Shown piece after piece: positions 47,125 to 59,057 of a DNA stretch of 64,000 bases. Position numbers and translations under genes: made by a program. The notes beneath the pieces are model-generated. The model was given only the letters and a program-made list of their open reading frames with translations. It ran no database searches and was not told where the DNA came from. Each line of letters opens with the position of its first letter. Within the stretch, counting starts at the first letter, position 1. Origin of the DNA: Symbiodinium natans (lineage: Eukaryota > Sar > Dinophyceae > Suessiales > Symbiodiniaceae); contig CAJNDS010000456.1 in the NCBI GenBank assembly GCA_905221605.1, positions 72,418 to 136,417 on the forward strand, written 5' to 3'.

Positions 47125-49850
47125 GTATATACATATATACAGATATCTATATACCAATTTCGTGGACCTGCACGAAATGAGTGCGACTTGTTCGTTAAAA
47201 AAATTGTGTAAGCTTCGATAGGAAACTCGCTTTTCGTTCAAACGGTGCATAGCATATCTGTTGTGACGAAGATAGTTAAAGGCAACTACTAACTACTCCT
47301 ATTATAAACAGAAGGGTTCATTTTGCATCGTGGAGCTGCAACCAAAAGTCTAAAAGTGCAAAGCTGTCCTGCGTTCTCTTCCAATATTGTCAGCCGTGAA
47401 AAAATAGCGCTGATTTAAGAATTGCATCTGTCCATGAATGATACTAATTCAATTCAAGGTTTACATGCTAGACTTGGAGCGAACTACTATGAAACTGGCC
47501 TTCGCTTGATGCATGAGACCTTTTTTAAGTTGGAAGCCATTGTTATTGCAATTCAGTGAAAATAGACGGATCACAACACAAAAACGAGCAACTAGCCCTG
47601 GTTAGAATCTGTTTTTTTCGCAGCGGTTGTCACAGGAGCTGTACCTTTATTTAATTTGTCTTCCAATATTCCCGGCCGTTCAAACAACAGCACTTTAACA
47701 TGAGACTGGGCCTCCAATTTATTGACCACATCATATGAATTCTTGTTGTTTTGCATGCAGGGCGGGGCTTCCAGTATTCTTTAGATCGTAGAACGCATCT
47801 AGGAAATAAAAGTGACCCTCAAGTATACTAACCAACCCGATGCAAATTGGTACAGGCAGAATCCGACATGATCTATTCTTCTCACTTCATACAGATCGTT
47901 TTTACAGTTACAAGCCACAGTTTCTGTCACCCAATGAACACAACTATATAGGCCTATTCACAAAACAGACTAGACCTTTGTTTTACTACGGGTTTTCTTG
48001 CGCATCGGTCCCATCGGTTGTCCCAAGAGCGGTCCTTCATTCTTTTGCGGCCAGTCACTCAAGATATCTTCTGAAAACTTAACCTCCAGTTATGGCAATG
48101 AAATAATCCAAATCATTGTGGAGTTTTACTCGGGGTGGGGGGACTTGTATGCTTACGAACATTTCCCAGAAGCCATTGGGTTGCATATGTTGTTCCCATC
48201 CACATTCCAATTTGTCCTTTCCGCTTCATGTTGGTCCTTTTTTCCGAGAGAGGGGGCGGGGGGTACATGGAAGAGATATGCGGAAGACGGAGAAGCGTGG
48301 GTCCAAAGAATAGTGGAAGTCGAGAGGCCATAAGCCCAAAATAAAGCGGCAAGCCGGAAAGCCATTCGATCAAGGTCGCCAGGGGCAGGATTAGGGCTTT
48401 ATATATATATTTTTTTGAATATATTAATTTAGTTATATATGTATATATATATATATATATATTCGCCGTGTCAACAGTCCTCGCCCATCCCTAAACCCTA
48501 AACCCTCACGCAAACCCTAAGGCCCTCAACCTTAAAACCGTAAAGCACCCTAAAGCCAGGCAAAAGCCACGAAACCGTGAAAGCACTAAAACCCCCCACC
48601 ACAGGGGACCACAGGCAGGGGGAGGATGGGGAGGGGGGGGCGCCAGCCTTGGGGGGTGGGGTGGGGAACATATATATATATATATATATATAGAGATGTA
48701 TATACACAAAAACAAAGAAACACACAGCTAAACAAACCACTATTGCGGATAGTGCTTGGTTCAGTTCTCTTTGTTTCTACTTCTGAACGACTATGCATGG
48801 ACCTTTACAACAATTTGGCATTCTCTCTTCCACTTGCATTTGAGACGTAAGATATGGGTTTTAGGGTCTAGGGCTTAAAGGGTTTACGGCTCAGGGCTTC
48901 TGGGTTTTCGATAAGAAGCTCAAATGTCAGTCTTGCACGCCGGTTTTGATGATTTGAACATGTTGTCGCTGAGCCCTGTCACATCATGCTACCCCCCCGA
49001 CCCCCTTCCGCCCCCCGACCGAAACCAGCCATTTCTGTCTAGTTGCTTTTCTTTGATGCCTTCTCGTCCACCCCTTTCCGAGACGAAAAAGGCCAGAGAC
49101 GACAAAGGAAGAGGCATGAAAGTGGACGGTGAGAGCTCTGCATGATCTCGTCTGTTTTGTCTTTATTCTTGTTGTTTTTGTCTTCTCTCTTTCAATGAAA
49201 AGAATAACGAGAACGGAGGGGAACAGGAAGACGCCCTTTCTTCCCCTATTCGTTTCCCTCTTCCTCTCTTTCTCTCTCTCGCTGTCTCGCTCTCTGCCTC
49301 CCCTCTCCTCTTCCTTTCCTACCTTTTTCCACAACCTTCTGCAAGGAATAACGAAAGAAAAGAGATGATAGAATAAAAGGGCAGCAAGGGAGAGAGGGAG
49401 GAAGATGATAGGGAAAAGAAAGGTCGATTCCTCCTTTCCCAGTCTCCTTGGATTTCTCTTCACTTGTCTTCTTCCTCTTCTGTTTGCCTTCCACTTCAGG
49501 AGAAAAGAAATGACAGGAACGGAGAATGGGGGAAAGCAAAAGGCCTTTGCTCTCACCATCTCTGCCTTCCTCGTCTTCATTGGTTCCCTCCCTCTCTCCT
49601 TCTGCAGATTCCCTCTTCCACTTTTCTTCTTTGCTTTCGCGCTTGTCATCTCTTGTTTGATACTTCTCTTTCTTCCTCTCTCTCTCTCTCGCTCCTTTCT
49701 CTTCCCCTCTTCCTCCTCCGGTCTTCCCTCTCGCATTACCCTTTCCGTTTCCTTTGTTTCCCGTGGGTCATTCAAAAGGAAAACGAAGCAGAGACCGAAT
49801 GAGAACAAGTTCCTCCCTCAAAACATCCTCCCCCCCCCCCATTTTATATG
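46790..49850. other. AT-rich and pyrimidine-rich intergenic DNA
   Basis: It contains (TA)n/(ATGT)n at 47,030-47,150, AT-rich unique DNA to 48,120, and (TA)n tracts at 48,400-48,465 and 48,669-48,691. Telomere-like CCCTAAACCC text lies at 48,490-48,560. A strand-biased TC/GA-rich block at 49,130-49,750 gives long Ser/Phe and Lys/Arg/Glu frames by composition. No gene was supported. Confidence 0.45.
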
Positions 49851-50099
49851 ACCACACTGGAGGGCCCCAGAGTTCGGCCTTGGTGGACTGGCACAGGCGT
49901 GGGGCCGGAGGTGGGGGGGCGAGTGCATCGAGTAGGCGCAGTGGGCCCTTGTTGCTTAGATACAGTATGAATGCACTCATGTATGAATGTATTGGGGCGA
50001 GTGGCGAGCAGCCTTAAATTTAGCACCGTCCTCAACACTGGTGAACACTGGTGTGAGTGTCGTCTCAAAAGTCAAGATGTTCGGTTCCACCTTTAGTGC

Positions 50100-51140
50100 T
50101 TGTTCTGGAGGGCTCAGCTATCACAGGCATGTGTGAGAGCGAGGGCGAAGTTCAAAAGCAGTTGTTTTGAATGTCAAGCCGTCGAGCGACGTGCTCACCC
50201 CGCGCTTAGAAGGGCTGATGTCTCTTTTGAATGTCCTCAGGTCAACGCGTCTGATCTGGCGATCGTCCAATGCAGAAGGATTGCTAAGGCTGCGAAATGC
50301 GCCCAACAATCAATTCGGTGGAGATTACAGCGGCATACTACAGCACGTGCCTCCAAGCACTAGCTAGCAGAAAACCACGGGGCGTTGTAATTCGACGCCT
50401 CCGATGTGAACATCTCGGCGATCTTAGAGTTGACGTTGTGGCAAAAAAAGAAAGAGGTCTTGCAGCTGTAAGCCTTTCGGGCACAAAGCTGTTAACTGCA
50501 GAAGCTCTGTTTGCATTGAGTTGCGTGCACGAGTTGGGGGCGCTCGCTGCAGCGTTCGTCTTTGCAGCCCAGAGGGCGTAAAAGTCCTCCACGCAGCCTC
50601 AGCATCAGAAGGAGCCCGAAGCTTGGGCTTAAGCTGCTTCAGCCGAGCATTCTCCGATTGTTAAATGAACCACACATGATGTGAAGGAAGTCTTTCTATA
50701 CGGCTGTCGAGGTCATCAGTTTCTTGGCAGTGATGGACTGCTATTGCGCAATATTGCGTATACTGAGTTCGCGCAGCATGATGAAGCACACAGGTCGCCG
50801 CTGCGAGAACATTGTGGACAAGATGCAGCCTTGCGCAAGTTCATCTGTGAATAGGCTGACATCTCATAAGGCCGCCGTGGCTGGGTCTGTGCCGAGAATG
50901 CATGGAGCCTCTGCCTGGCCTCAACCTTGCAAAGAAAATCACAATTTGATGATCCCCTTCCTGCGCGCATTCCCGCGCACGGCTTCAGGCAGCTGATCGC
51001 TGTACTCGCCTGTAGTTTCGTGTGGAAAGCGAGTCTTTCTTGGTACGGTACAGTGTGCGTGGTTGCGCAGTTCGAGGACTTCATTTGGGGCATGCAAAAC
51101 ATGCTTCGCTTTCACAGCAACAAGGCACAAATCCCAAGGT
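50100..51140. other. Exon-bearing region, strand undecided
   Basis: Several short stretches look coding with splice-like borders, but on both strands. Plus: RGVVIRRLRCEHLGDLRVDV (about 50,370-50,455, donor GTCTTG) and LIAVLACSFVWKASLSWYG (from about 50,993 after TTCAGGCAG, to AG|GTGTAAG at 51,140). Minus: EARQRLHAFSAQTQPRRPY within a 128-codon frame, and NEVLELRNHAHCTVPRK. Phases did not chain well enough to choose. Confidence 0.3.
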
Positions 51141-52139
51141 GTAAGTGAAGCCTACCAAATTGGAGTTGAAACCAGGAGGGACCATTGCCAGTTTTGCACA
51201 ATCTGCAAACGCCGCGTGTGGCGAAGTCCTCCCGTTTGGCTTTCGTTGTTTGTCTGGAAAGTTCTCATGTGTGTTACGTATTGGACGTATTGAAGTGTGA
51301 ATTTGCCTGTGAAAACAACCCCTAAGTAGCAATGGTTGTGCAAGTGCACCTGCTGGCTTCCAGGGATTTCCCAGCGCATTGCCTGAGGATGAAGAAGGTG
51401 AATGGTGAGCAGTCCGACGCGGCATCAAGTTCCGCGAGGTGTTCAGCTCAAGTTTAGCTGTGCATCCGAGATCTTGGCACTGGGATTGAAGGCTCTACTT
51501 CGACGAGTTCAACTGTGCCCACCTTGCATCTTGACCAAAGTGTTGTGGGCGATGGCTTGTGTCTTTCACATTGAGTTGTCGGAGTGGTGCAGATGCTTGG
51601 GCTATTTTTGTTTCGTGTTCGTGGGTTTTCTAGGAAGGCCACTGATTTTCCGCCATTCTCATCAGAATATGCTTAATTCGAGAGACAACTCATCTACGCG
51701 GGTTTTCGTGTGTTGTGCTAGAGAAACTTCTGTTTCGCTATATTCAGAATAAAGAAAGAAGGAAAGAATGAAAGACACAAAACAAAAAGATACAATGAGG
51801 GAGAGAGCGAAGCAAAAAATAAAGAAGCGAAGAAATAAAGTTAGAAGTAAAGATCTAAGGACAGAGATAGAGTGAGACAGACAGAAAGAAAGAATGAAGG
51901 AAAAAAGATGCTCAGACGCGACAGAATACACATATGCACACACTAGATCCAATCATATGAAATATACGTGAACAAGTATGTAACATCGAATATTTAGTCG
52001 ACAATCTGAAATTTACAATACATATGTATATATATATATATATACTACCCCCCCCCCCCCCCTAAAACCTCCCGTTTTCTAGTTCTCAATACATCCATAC
52101 CCTTTTAATCCAGGACCACTGAGGCTCCGGCCTGAGGTG
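51141..52139. other. Intergenic
   Basis: Possible continuation of the exon-bearing region to about 51,650. A GAAAGA-rich tract follows at 51,745-51,905, then AT-rich DNA with a (TA)n tract at 52,024 and a poly-C run at 52,049. Nothing is supported as a gene. Confidence 0.35.
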
Positions 52140-53700
52140 CGAAAAGACAGCACTGCATGCCCTAAACCCTTAAGCATAAAGCCTAAACTCTACATCCTAA
52201 ACCCCAAACCGCAGCACCTACAGCCTCGACTGTCAAGGGGGTTGAATTCGATTCTCAGCTTCGACGGTTCCCTTCATAAATCCTGTTCCCTAAGCCCTAA
52301 AAGGCCCATCCTTAAGTTACTTCCCTAAGTCCAATTCCCTAAGCCCTAAAGAGGGGGTTCCAATCCTAAAGAGGAGAGACCCTGAATCCTAAAGAACAAT
52401 GAACCCCATTTATTCCCTAAATCTTATCTCTAAATCCTAAAGAGCGGGACGGGACCCCGAAGTCTTATTCCATGAGTTTGACCCCTTAAACCTAAACCCT
52501 AAAGGGGGGCGGGGGTCTAAATCCTAAAGAGGAGAGCCCTAGAGCCTTAAAAATGAACCCATTCCCGAAGTCTTATCGCTGGAAGCAGGATCCTTAAACC
52601 TTTTTCCCTTAATCTCACTCCCTAGTTCCTACTCCCTATGCCTGACAGAGGAGCGGGGAGGTCCCTAAGTCCTAAAGAGGGGATCCTTAAATCCCAACAA
52701 AGACCCCCCTAAATCATCAAAAAAACGAACCTTACTGACTAAATCTTTTCGCTAAATCCTAAAGAGCGGGATTCCTACATCTTGTCCCTTATTCACAAAA
52801 CCCTATTGCATAAACCATGAGGCGGGTGGTCCTTCATTCCTAAAGTGGAGAGCCCCTATGCCCACAAAAATGAACCCCAATCCCAAAGTCATTTTCGTTA
52901 CATCATAAAGAGCGGGATCCCTAAATCGTGTTCCCTAATTATGTTTTCTCTCAATCCCTGAATCTTGTTCCCCACATCGGTACAATGGAATTCGCAACAT
53001 TGATTTTTAAAAATCCGAGTGGTTGAGGAGTCGTCGTCGTAGTGTTGCAATACTCACATGCATATTCTATTCATACTGTGTATTGGCTTTATATGTATGA
53101 GTTGGCACGCAATCTGTGTACTCAATCTCCAACACAACAAATTTGCTTAAAAAGGACTTCTTTTGCTTTTAAATAAGAGGGGAGAGGGTGCCAGGGGTCG
53201 GTCTTCCACAATAGGCAGGACCAAAAGTCACTCCCCACCCCCACCCCCCACCCCCCTCTCTCCCCTCCACTTCGCTCCGCTGCGGTTCTGGGTTTGTTTA
53301 AGGGTGTTGTCAGGGCTTATTCTCCAAAACCCTATCGGTCCAGGGTTTAGGGTTTTAACGAGAAACCCCAAACCCCAAGCCTATAGGGTTAAGCAATTAA
53401 ACCTAAACCCTTAACCTTTAAACACCCTATAGGGTTAAGGTTTAAAGGTTTAGGGTTTAAGTTTCAGACATGTAAACCTTGACATGCCATTAAGCGGAAA
53501 CGCGAAACCTTTAACCCTTGCGGGGTGAAGGTTAGGGTTTTAAAGAAAAGCCCCGAAACCCTACAGGATTAAGCACGTAAGCCTCATTCTTTAACCTTTA
53601 AACCCTGTACGGTTAAGATTTTAAAGGTTTAGGATTTAAGATATAGGCATTTTAACCTTGACCTGCAAATACACCGAAACCCGAAACCTTTAAACTTTAT
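52140..53700. repeat. Degenerate CCCTAAA/TTTAGGG-derived block
   Basis: From about 52,150 to 52,960 an irregular tandem series of CCCTAAATCC / CCTAAAGAGGGG / TTCCCTAAG units repeats every 20-60 bp. From 53,290 to 53,700 both orientations occur (GGTTTAGGGTTTT and AACCCTAAACC), with a duplicated segment around ACGAGAAACCCCAAACC / AAAGAAAAGCCCCGAAACC. This is decayed interstitial telomere-type sequence. Confidence 0.7.
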
Positions 53701-53734
53701 GGGGTTAATTCAAGCAAGCGGGGGGTTAACCGCA

Positions 53735-54490
53735 CAAGGTTTTTCAGCGTTGTTCAGGTTGTTCTTTTGGGTTGGGGGCGGGGGGGGGCGGGAGGGGGGG
53801 GTAGGGGGGGGGGGAGAAGGGTGGGGGGGGGGGAGAGGGAGGAGAGGGGGGGGGGGGAAGGGGGGGGGGGAGGGGGGGGGGGTATGGGGGGGGGAGGGGG
53901 GGGGGAGGGGGGGGGGGAGGGGGGGGGGGAGGGGGGGGGTTAATCGAGGAGCATGGTGAAAGCAGTTCTCATGCCTTTCTTCCGTTTTCGCGTTGTTCAG
54001 GTTGTTTCTTTTGGGTTGGTGGGTGGGGGGGGGGGGGTTATCGCGTTGTGAGGCGTTCTCACTGTCCTTTCTTCGTTGTTCAGCGTTGTGAGGTGTTCTT
54101 TTGGGTTGGGGGTGGGCGGGGGGGGAGGGGGGGGGGGAGGGGGGGGGGGAGGGGGGGGGGGGAGGGGGGGGGGGGAGGGGGGGGGGGAGGAGGGGGGGGG
54201 GGGGAGGGGGGGGGGTGAGGGGGAGGGGGAGGGGGGGAGGGGGGGGGGGGGGGGGGGGGAGGGGGGGGGGACGGGGGGGGGGGAGGGGAGAGAGGGGGGG
54301 GGGGGAGGGGGGGGGTTAATCGCGACATGTTGTGAAGCACGTTCTCACTGTCCTTTCTTCCGTTTTCAGCGTTGTTCAGGTTGTTCTTTTGGGTTGGTGG
54401 GTGGGGGGGGGGGGTTAATCGCGTTGTGAAGCACGTTCTCACTGTCCTTTCTTCCGTTTTCAGCGTTGTTCAGGTTGTTCTTTTGCTTGA
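53735..54490 (+). repeat. Tandem copies of an intron/exon border spaced by poly-G
   Basis: About five copies (near 53,735, 53,975, 54,065, 54,340 and 54,435) of TTCTCACTGTCCTTTCTTCC + GTTTTCAGCGTTGTTCAGG + TTGTTCTTTTGGGTTGG. Each but the last is followed by a G-rich expansion (up to about 200 nt at 54,115-54,315). The last continues into the coding fragment at 54,466. TTCTTCCGTTTTCAG looks like an intron 3' end, so the array seems to be repeated duplications of one splice-acceptor segment. Confidence 0.75.
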
Positions 54491-54714
54491 AGGTTCGTCA
54501 GGGTCCGTATCCCAGCATCCTTGTGCACACCGGCACTGTGGATGCCATTTGGCAGCAGATCAAGTCGTGGCTGCCCAATGGGATTCGCACGTGTACAAAC
54601 GGCCGGCCCAACCCAGTCATCATGCAGTATGTCCGGCAGTGGCAGTGGCGATTCCAGACACGGCAGAAGTTGCTTGAAGCAACGGGTCGAATGCTGCGTG
54701 AGGAGTGTTTCTGA
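54466..54714 (+). pseudogene. Transposase-like C-terminal fragment (ISXO2/IS1595-type, tentative)
   Basis: The frame is open to a TGA at 54,712-54,714. The pattern HTGTVDAIWQQIKSWLPNG ... YVRQWQWRFQTRQKLL resembles the end of ISXO2-like DDE transposases, where a (T/N)-x-VE/D-x-x-W-x-x-x-K segment is followed by an aromatic WRF/FMWR helix. This is from memory of the family, not a search. The N-terminal catalytic part is absent, so this is a remnant or a terminal exon. It sits directly after the repeated splice-acceptor array. Confidence 0.4.
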
Positions 54715-54757
54715 GTCAGCCAAGAAAAGTCCGCACAGAGAGACGCAGAGAGACGCA

Positions 54758-54762
<5 letters not shown>

Positions 54763-54802
<40 letters not shown>
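54763..54802. repeat. Microsatellite (AC)n
   Basis: Twenty perfect AC dinucleotides. Confidence 0.95.
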
Positions 54803-54805
<3 letters not shown>

Positions 54806-54852
54806 CTACGGGGCGCGACAAGATTTAAGTATAACACTGAACGAAAGAAGAT

Positions 54853-55158
54853 TGCAGATGCCTAGGAACTCTTTCTGGGAATCCTTAATCTGAACAGGCC
54901 GGCCCGTTTCAAATTGAAACGGCCCGTTTCAATTTGAAACAGGCCCCAAACCGAAGCTTGAAGATTGAAGATTCCCAGGAACTCTTTCTGGGAATCTTCG
55001 ATCTGAACAGGCTGGCCCGATTCAAATTGAAACGTGCCACCCATTGAAGATTCAAATCGAAGATTCCCAGAAAGAGTTCCTGGGAATCTTCAATCTTCAA
55101 CCTTCGGTTTGGGGCCCGTTTCAAATTGAAACGGGCCGTTTCAATTTGAATCGGCTGT
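54853..55158. repeat. Large imperfect palindrome with nested inverted repeats
   Basis: The left arm (54,901-55,008) and right arm (55,049-55,158) are near reverse complements. The arms hold GATTCCCAGGAACTCTTTCT / AGAAAGAGTTCCTGGGAATC, CCAAACCGAAG / CTTCGGTTTGG and GTTTCAAATTGAAAC, itself a palindrome. A third partial copy (GAACTCTTTCTGGGAATC) precedes it at 54,857. The central loop is about 40 nt. The structure could form a hairpin stem of about 100 bp. Confidence 0.85.
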
Positions 55159-56348
55159 ATGTGCGAAACGTACCACGTGCCACATATCACTCTTATCGTA
55201 GTATGAAAAGTAATAAAATGGTAGTTTTTTTTTGGGGGGGGGGTACCATATATATATATATATGTATATGTATAGATACTACAGACTATGTTGTGTAAGC
55301 TAGACACATTGTCTATGACGTAAGAAATAAATGCTCAATACATAATGTAGAACCAAGTTTTATACATAATGTATGCTACATGATATCTTTTGGGGCTTTA
55401 GGGTTGAGGCTTTGGGGTTTAAGGTTATAGGGTTTTGGGTTTTGGGTTTTGGGTTTTAGGGGTTCGGGTTGGTGGCGGGCCATTGCCTCTTTTGAGCTGG
55501 CTGTACTGCCACGACAGGCCTGACATTGACTGAGCGCCTGTGAGAGAAAGAGGGGTTCGGGTTGGTTTAGGGGAGACCGTCGACGGGGGAGAGGGACCCC
55601 AGAATGTCCCCGAAAATTCCTGTAGTGCCCAACCCAGGGAATGCCTAGAGCGTGTCTGGAGTACCCAAGCCCAGAGTGAGCTCGCAAATTCCGTGCTTGT
55701 AGGGTGGGGATGTTCGAAATATGAATTGTTTAAGATAAGAAACGTAATATGTACGTATATTATTCTAAAATGATTGTTATTTAATATACACATATATAGT
55801 CGAATGTATAATTCAATATACTTTCTAATACATAATGAGGAGTATACAAGAATTATTATCATACCCTATATACATACATATGATTGTGCAATATATCAGA
55901 TACTGTAGTACAAACAAACATTTTCTTGTTTAATTTCCTAGTCGATTATAGAGAACATAGATGTTTGTTTTTTTCAAAAGACATGGACACGATCTAAGTT
56001 TTCCTTTTAAGTATGAAATAACAGAGCAAATAAAGGATATTGAAGTATCTGGAGAAAATGGAGATCTTCCTATAAAATATATAGAACAGAGGTTCTTCTG
56101 ATATTAAAAAAACGAGACAATAAGCATTCTGATTAAAGTAGAGGGCGTAAGCGAAATTAAGCACTATTAGCCGGTTTGTCTGGACACGGTTGCCTAGAAA
56201 AACCAAGCAAAGCCAGCTACAAAAGGACAGCGCAAAAACATAAACTCCACCCCTTCTGGCAGTGTGGACATACGTAGACTATTTCTTGGCTTTTGCGGGC
56301 GCTTTCAACTCCAGACTAAGGAGCTTAATGAGATGGCTTCGCAGGACA
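55159..56348. other. Intergenic, AT-rich
   Basis: It contains a (TA)n tract at 55,244-55,262, degenerate GGTTTTGGGTTTTGGG telomere-like text at 55,400-55,470, and AT-rich DNA to 56,200. No gene was supported. Codons upstream of 56,349 are in frame with the next gene but lack support. Confidence 0.4.
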
Positions 56349-57396
56349 ATGGAAAGCCTTCATGTCGGGCATTGTTTGGAGGCCAGCGACGTGAATCGAA
56401 AGGAGTCTCTGGAGGCAGCGGTGGAGATACTCCACAACATGCAGCGCACTCGGAAGAACGTCAAGGCACTGATCTTGCAGCAATCTGTAAACTGGATGCA
56501 GCTGTGTGGGTTTTCGAGCTCTTGCTTTCGACTAGATTCGATTTCTTTGCTGTCGAGTCGAAGGGTCGGATTCGCAGTAACTGCTGGCCACAGACTTCAC
56601 CTCCCTTTGGCCCTCTTGGCAACTCCCTCTTGGTGAGGCGGTCGTCATGCACTTGGAGGGCGTGCCGGGACCGGCAAACTTGCATAGCTACGCACTCGCA
56701 AGCGGTGCCTTCCTTGTGGGACTGCGAGCTATCAGCATCCCGGCGATAACCCTAGCGGACCTTTCAATTTGTACTCGTAGAAAAGGCTTAGGCTGCAATC
56801 CGCTGGGTTTTGCGTTCTTGGCGCAGGTGTACCAGTCATCTTGGCAGCTTGGGGAAGGATCTCAGGGCCATCATGGAACCTGGCTTTGGCTTGCGATTAT
56901 CGCATCGCTGCTTTGGATGCAGATTTCGTGCTGCCCATCATTTCGCCGCCGGACGCTTGTTCTGATGCCATCACATTGCCACATTGGGAGGTACGCACAA
57001 GGAAGTGGGTTTCTGACATTCGCTTCCTTAGTGACTCACTAAGGAATGTCTCGGAGAGCTTGTGGGGCAAGCCGTTGCAGCTCAACTGTCCATCAGCAGC
57101 GGCACTTTGGACTCACAGGGCTTGCAGGAGCTTGGCATTCTGAACCAGGTCAGACCCAGCAAAGCCGAGAGCTTACTGCTTATTGTTTTGGAAACGCTTC
57201 GGCTCTCGATGCTCTCGACAGTCTTGCTTAGTTTAAACATGTGCAGAGCGTTGAGGATGAGGCTTGCCGCGCTGCAAGCGAGTTGGGCAAGAGGATTGCT
57301 GGATTTCCAGGCTTCTTGGCGGACAGCACGCACGAGCGTAGCCTATCCGCTGATTTACAGATCCCGAGGTTTTTGACCACGCTTGCTGCAACTTAG
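56349..57396 (+). CDS. Crotonase-fold enzyme (enoyl-CoA hydratase/isomerase family)
   Basis: Five phase-0 exons: 56349-56486 (ATG at 56349), 56638-56742, 56781-56990, 57059-57148 and 57247-57396 (TAG), about 230 aa. The diagnostic core is in exon 3: VPVILAAWGRISGPSWNLAL followed by ACDYRIAALDADFVLP, the crotonase pattern P-x-I-A-x-x-x-G...LALACDYRIA...F-x-x-P. Exon 4 gives VGQAVAAQLSISSGTL and LQELGILNQ, the usual oligomer/active-site helix region ending LG-L/I-x-N. Exon 5 gives the terminal helices (ACRAASELGKRIAGFPGF). Exon 1 carries VKALILQ, the early beta-strand. Relatives bind acyl-CoA and hydrate or isomerise it; some act in polyketide assembly. The acidic catalytic residues of true hydratases are not evident, so the reaction is unknown. 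The 38-nt GC...AG intron between exons 2 and 3 is the least certain join. A longer intron ending at 56,835 would give SIP directly before VILAAW. Confidence 0.78.
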
Positions 57397-58024
57397 GTAT
57401 AGCCTGCCGCCAGACTATGAGTCTTTTGAGCGTGCCCCCTGTACGATATGTTTCTGTCGGAGCAAGCAAATTGCCTGACCCGGACCTCTTCGCATAGCAT
57501 GTTGAAGGGGCCTACTCGAGATCTTGCTTCTTAGCTGATACGGGTGGGTTGCGCTTCAGGAGTTTCGTAGATTACCTTGAATTCAGCCTTGCGAACACGA
57601 TGCAAATCTCTGCAATACTTCAGGATGTTTCAGGCGAGCGGCGCAATGCGCACCATACCGCAATGACAGCGTTCGTTTGATGGCGAGGCACTGATTCAAT
57701 GGACGCCACCCGAGCTGCTCTTCCGTTCGAGCAAAAGAGCTAAACATCTTTAACATGTAGGTTGCCGCTTATGTCGCGAGCAGGCCTTAGGCAGACTTAT
57801 GCAGAATGCTGATGGCTGGTCAGCTTCATTGTCAGGGAAGCTCCTTGGATCTTGTACCAATTTGGATGTGTTCCGGAGTTTCTCCTTTGTCAGGCCCAAT
57901 GGGAAAGGCGGCGGTATGCGAGAGTGAATCAACATAATCAACCGAAAGCGGGAGAGGTCACTGGGACCCAGTTGCAAGTTGCAACACGAGGCAGCATTTG
58001 GGCTCCAAGTGTGCCGCGTGCAAT
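57397..58024. other. Spacer between crotonase and channel genes
   Basis: Both flanking genes are on the plus strand; 628 bp separate the stop from the next ATG. No exon, repeat or promoter motif was recognised. In dinoflagellates, mRNAs of such neighbours are usually capped by spliced-leader trans-splicing. Possible acceptor AGs exist here, but none stands out. Confidence 0.4.
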
Positions 58025-58599
58025 ATGAGAAACATCGGAAACATCAGACGGGTTCAAATCCTCGTGCTCTTGTTGCCCCATGCCCTGGCCGCCAGAAGCT
58101 CGCAGGAGTGCCCTTGTCTCTCAAACAGCTCGGGCGACTTATATGACCGGCTTCGGTCAGAGCTGGCTGCCCAAGGTATATCAGCGGACTATGGCACCAC
58201 GGGCTGCCACGCATACGATGCAAATCTGTCCTTGTTCGGTTGCGAGGCCAACGCGGGTTCCTACTGCACCAACCCTTGGTGCTACGTGGACATGACATTG
58301 TGCCCTCTGGATGAAGGTCAGTGCCAGGCCGCTGGGGAGACGCCAGGAAGTGATGCTTCACCGCATTGCCGAACCCGTCGAACGTCGAGCAGCAGCATTG
58401 TCAACATGTCCATCTTCTACAGCTATGAGACATGTGGATCCATGAACTTGTATGATGGCACACGACACTCTGAAGGCATAGGCGGATACATCATCAAGAT
58501 TGCCGTGGATCCCTTTCCGCCCTGGGTGCTCACCCGGGGGCAGGGATATGGCGGCGCGAGCTACGATTTCTTTGAAAGGTCTTTCAGAAATATCCTCTC

Positions 58600-58641
<42 letters not shown>

Positions 58642-58976
58642 CTCTCTATCTTGTTGAAGGGTGGGAATCTTTTTAAATGTTGTTGTTTGAAACAGTTGCA
58701 TTTGTGTTGGCTTTTGGCTCTCGAATTCTTTGACAGGTCCCTTGACTTGTTCGAACCGAAGCCGCAGATAAAGGTTGCTCCCGGCTGGGCCACGGAGCAG
58801 TCGAGGCGACGGCACAATGAACAAAAATAGAACGAGAGATGTTGTAGACACGTGAACATAGGCAGTTTGTATTTTTGTATGTGGATATAATGTTTTTTGT
58901 TAAATCTTGAATTTGGACGAACACCCCCATGAGACCCCTTGCTCTGTGCATCTCTCCGCCACTACTGTTTGCGCAC

Positions 58977-59057
<81 letters not shown>

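Noticed and set aside
53699-54442. Poly-Gly and poly-Pro frames
   Set aside because: Products of G homopolymers only.
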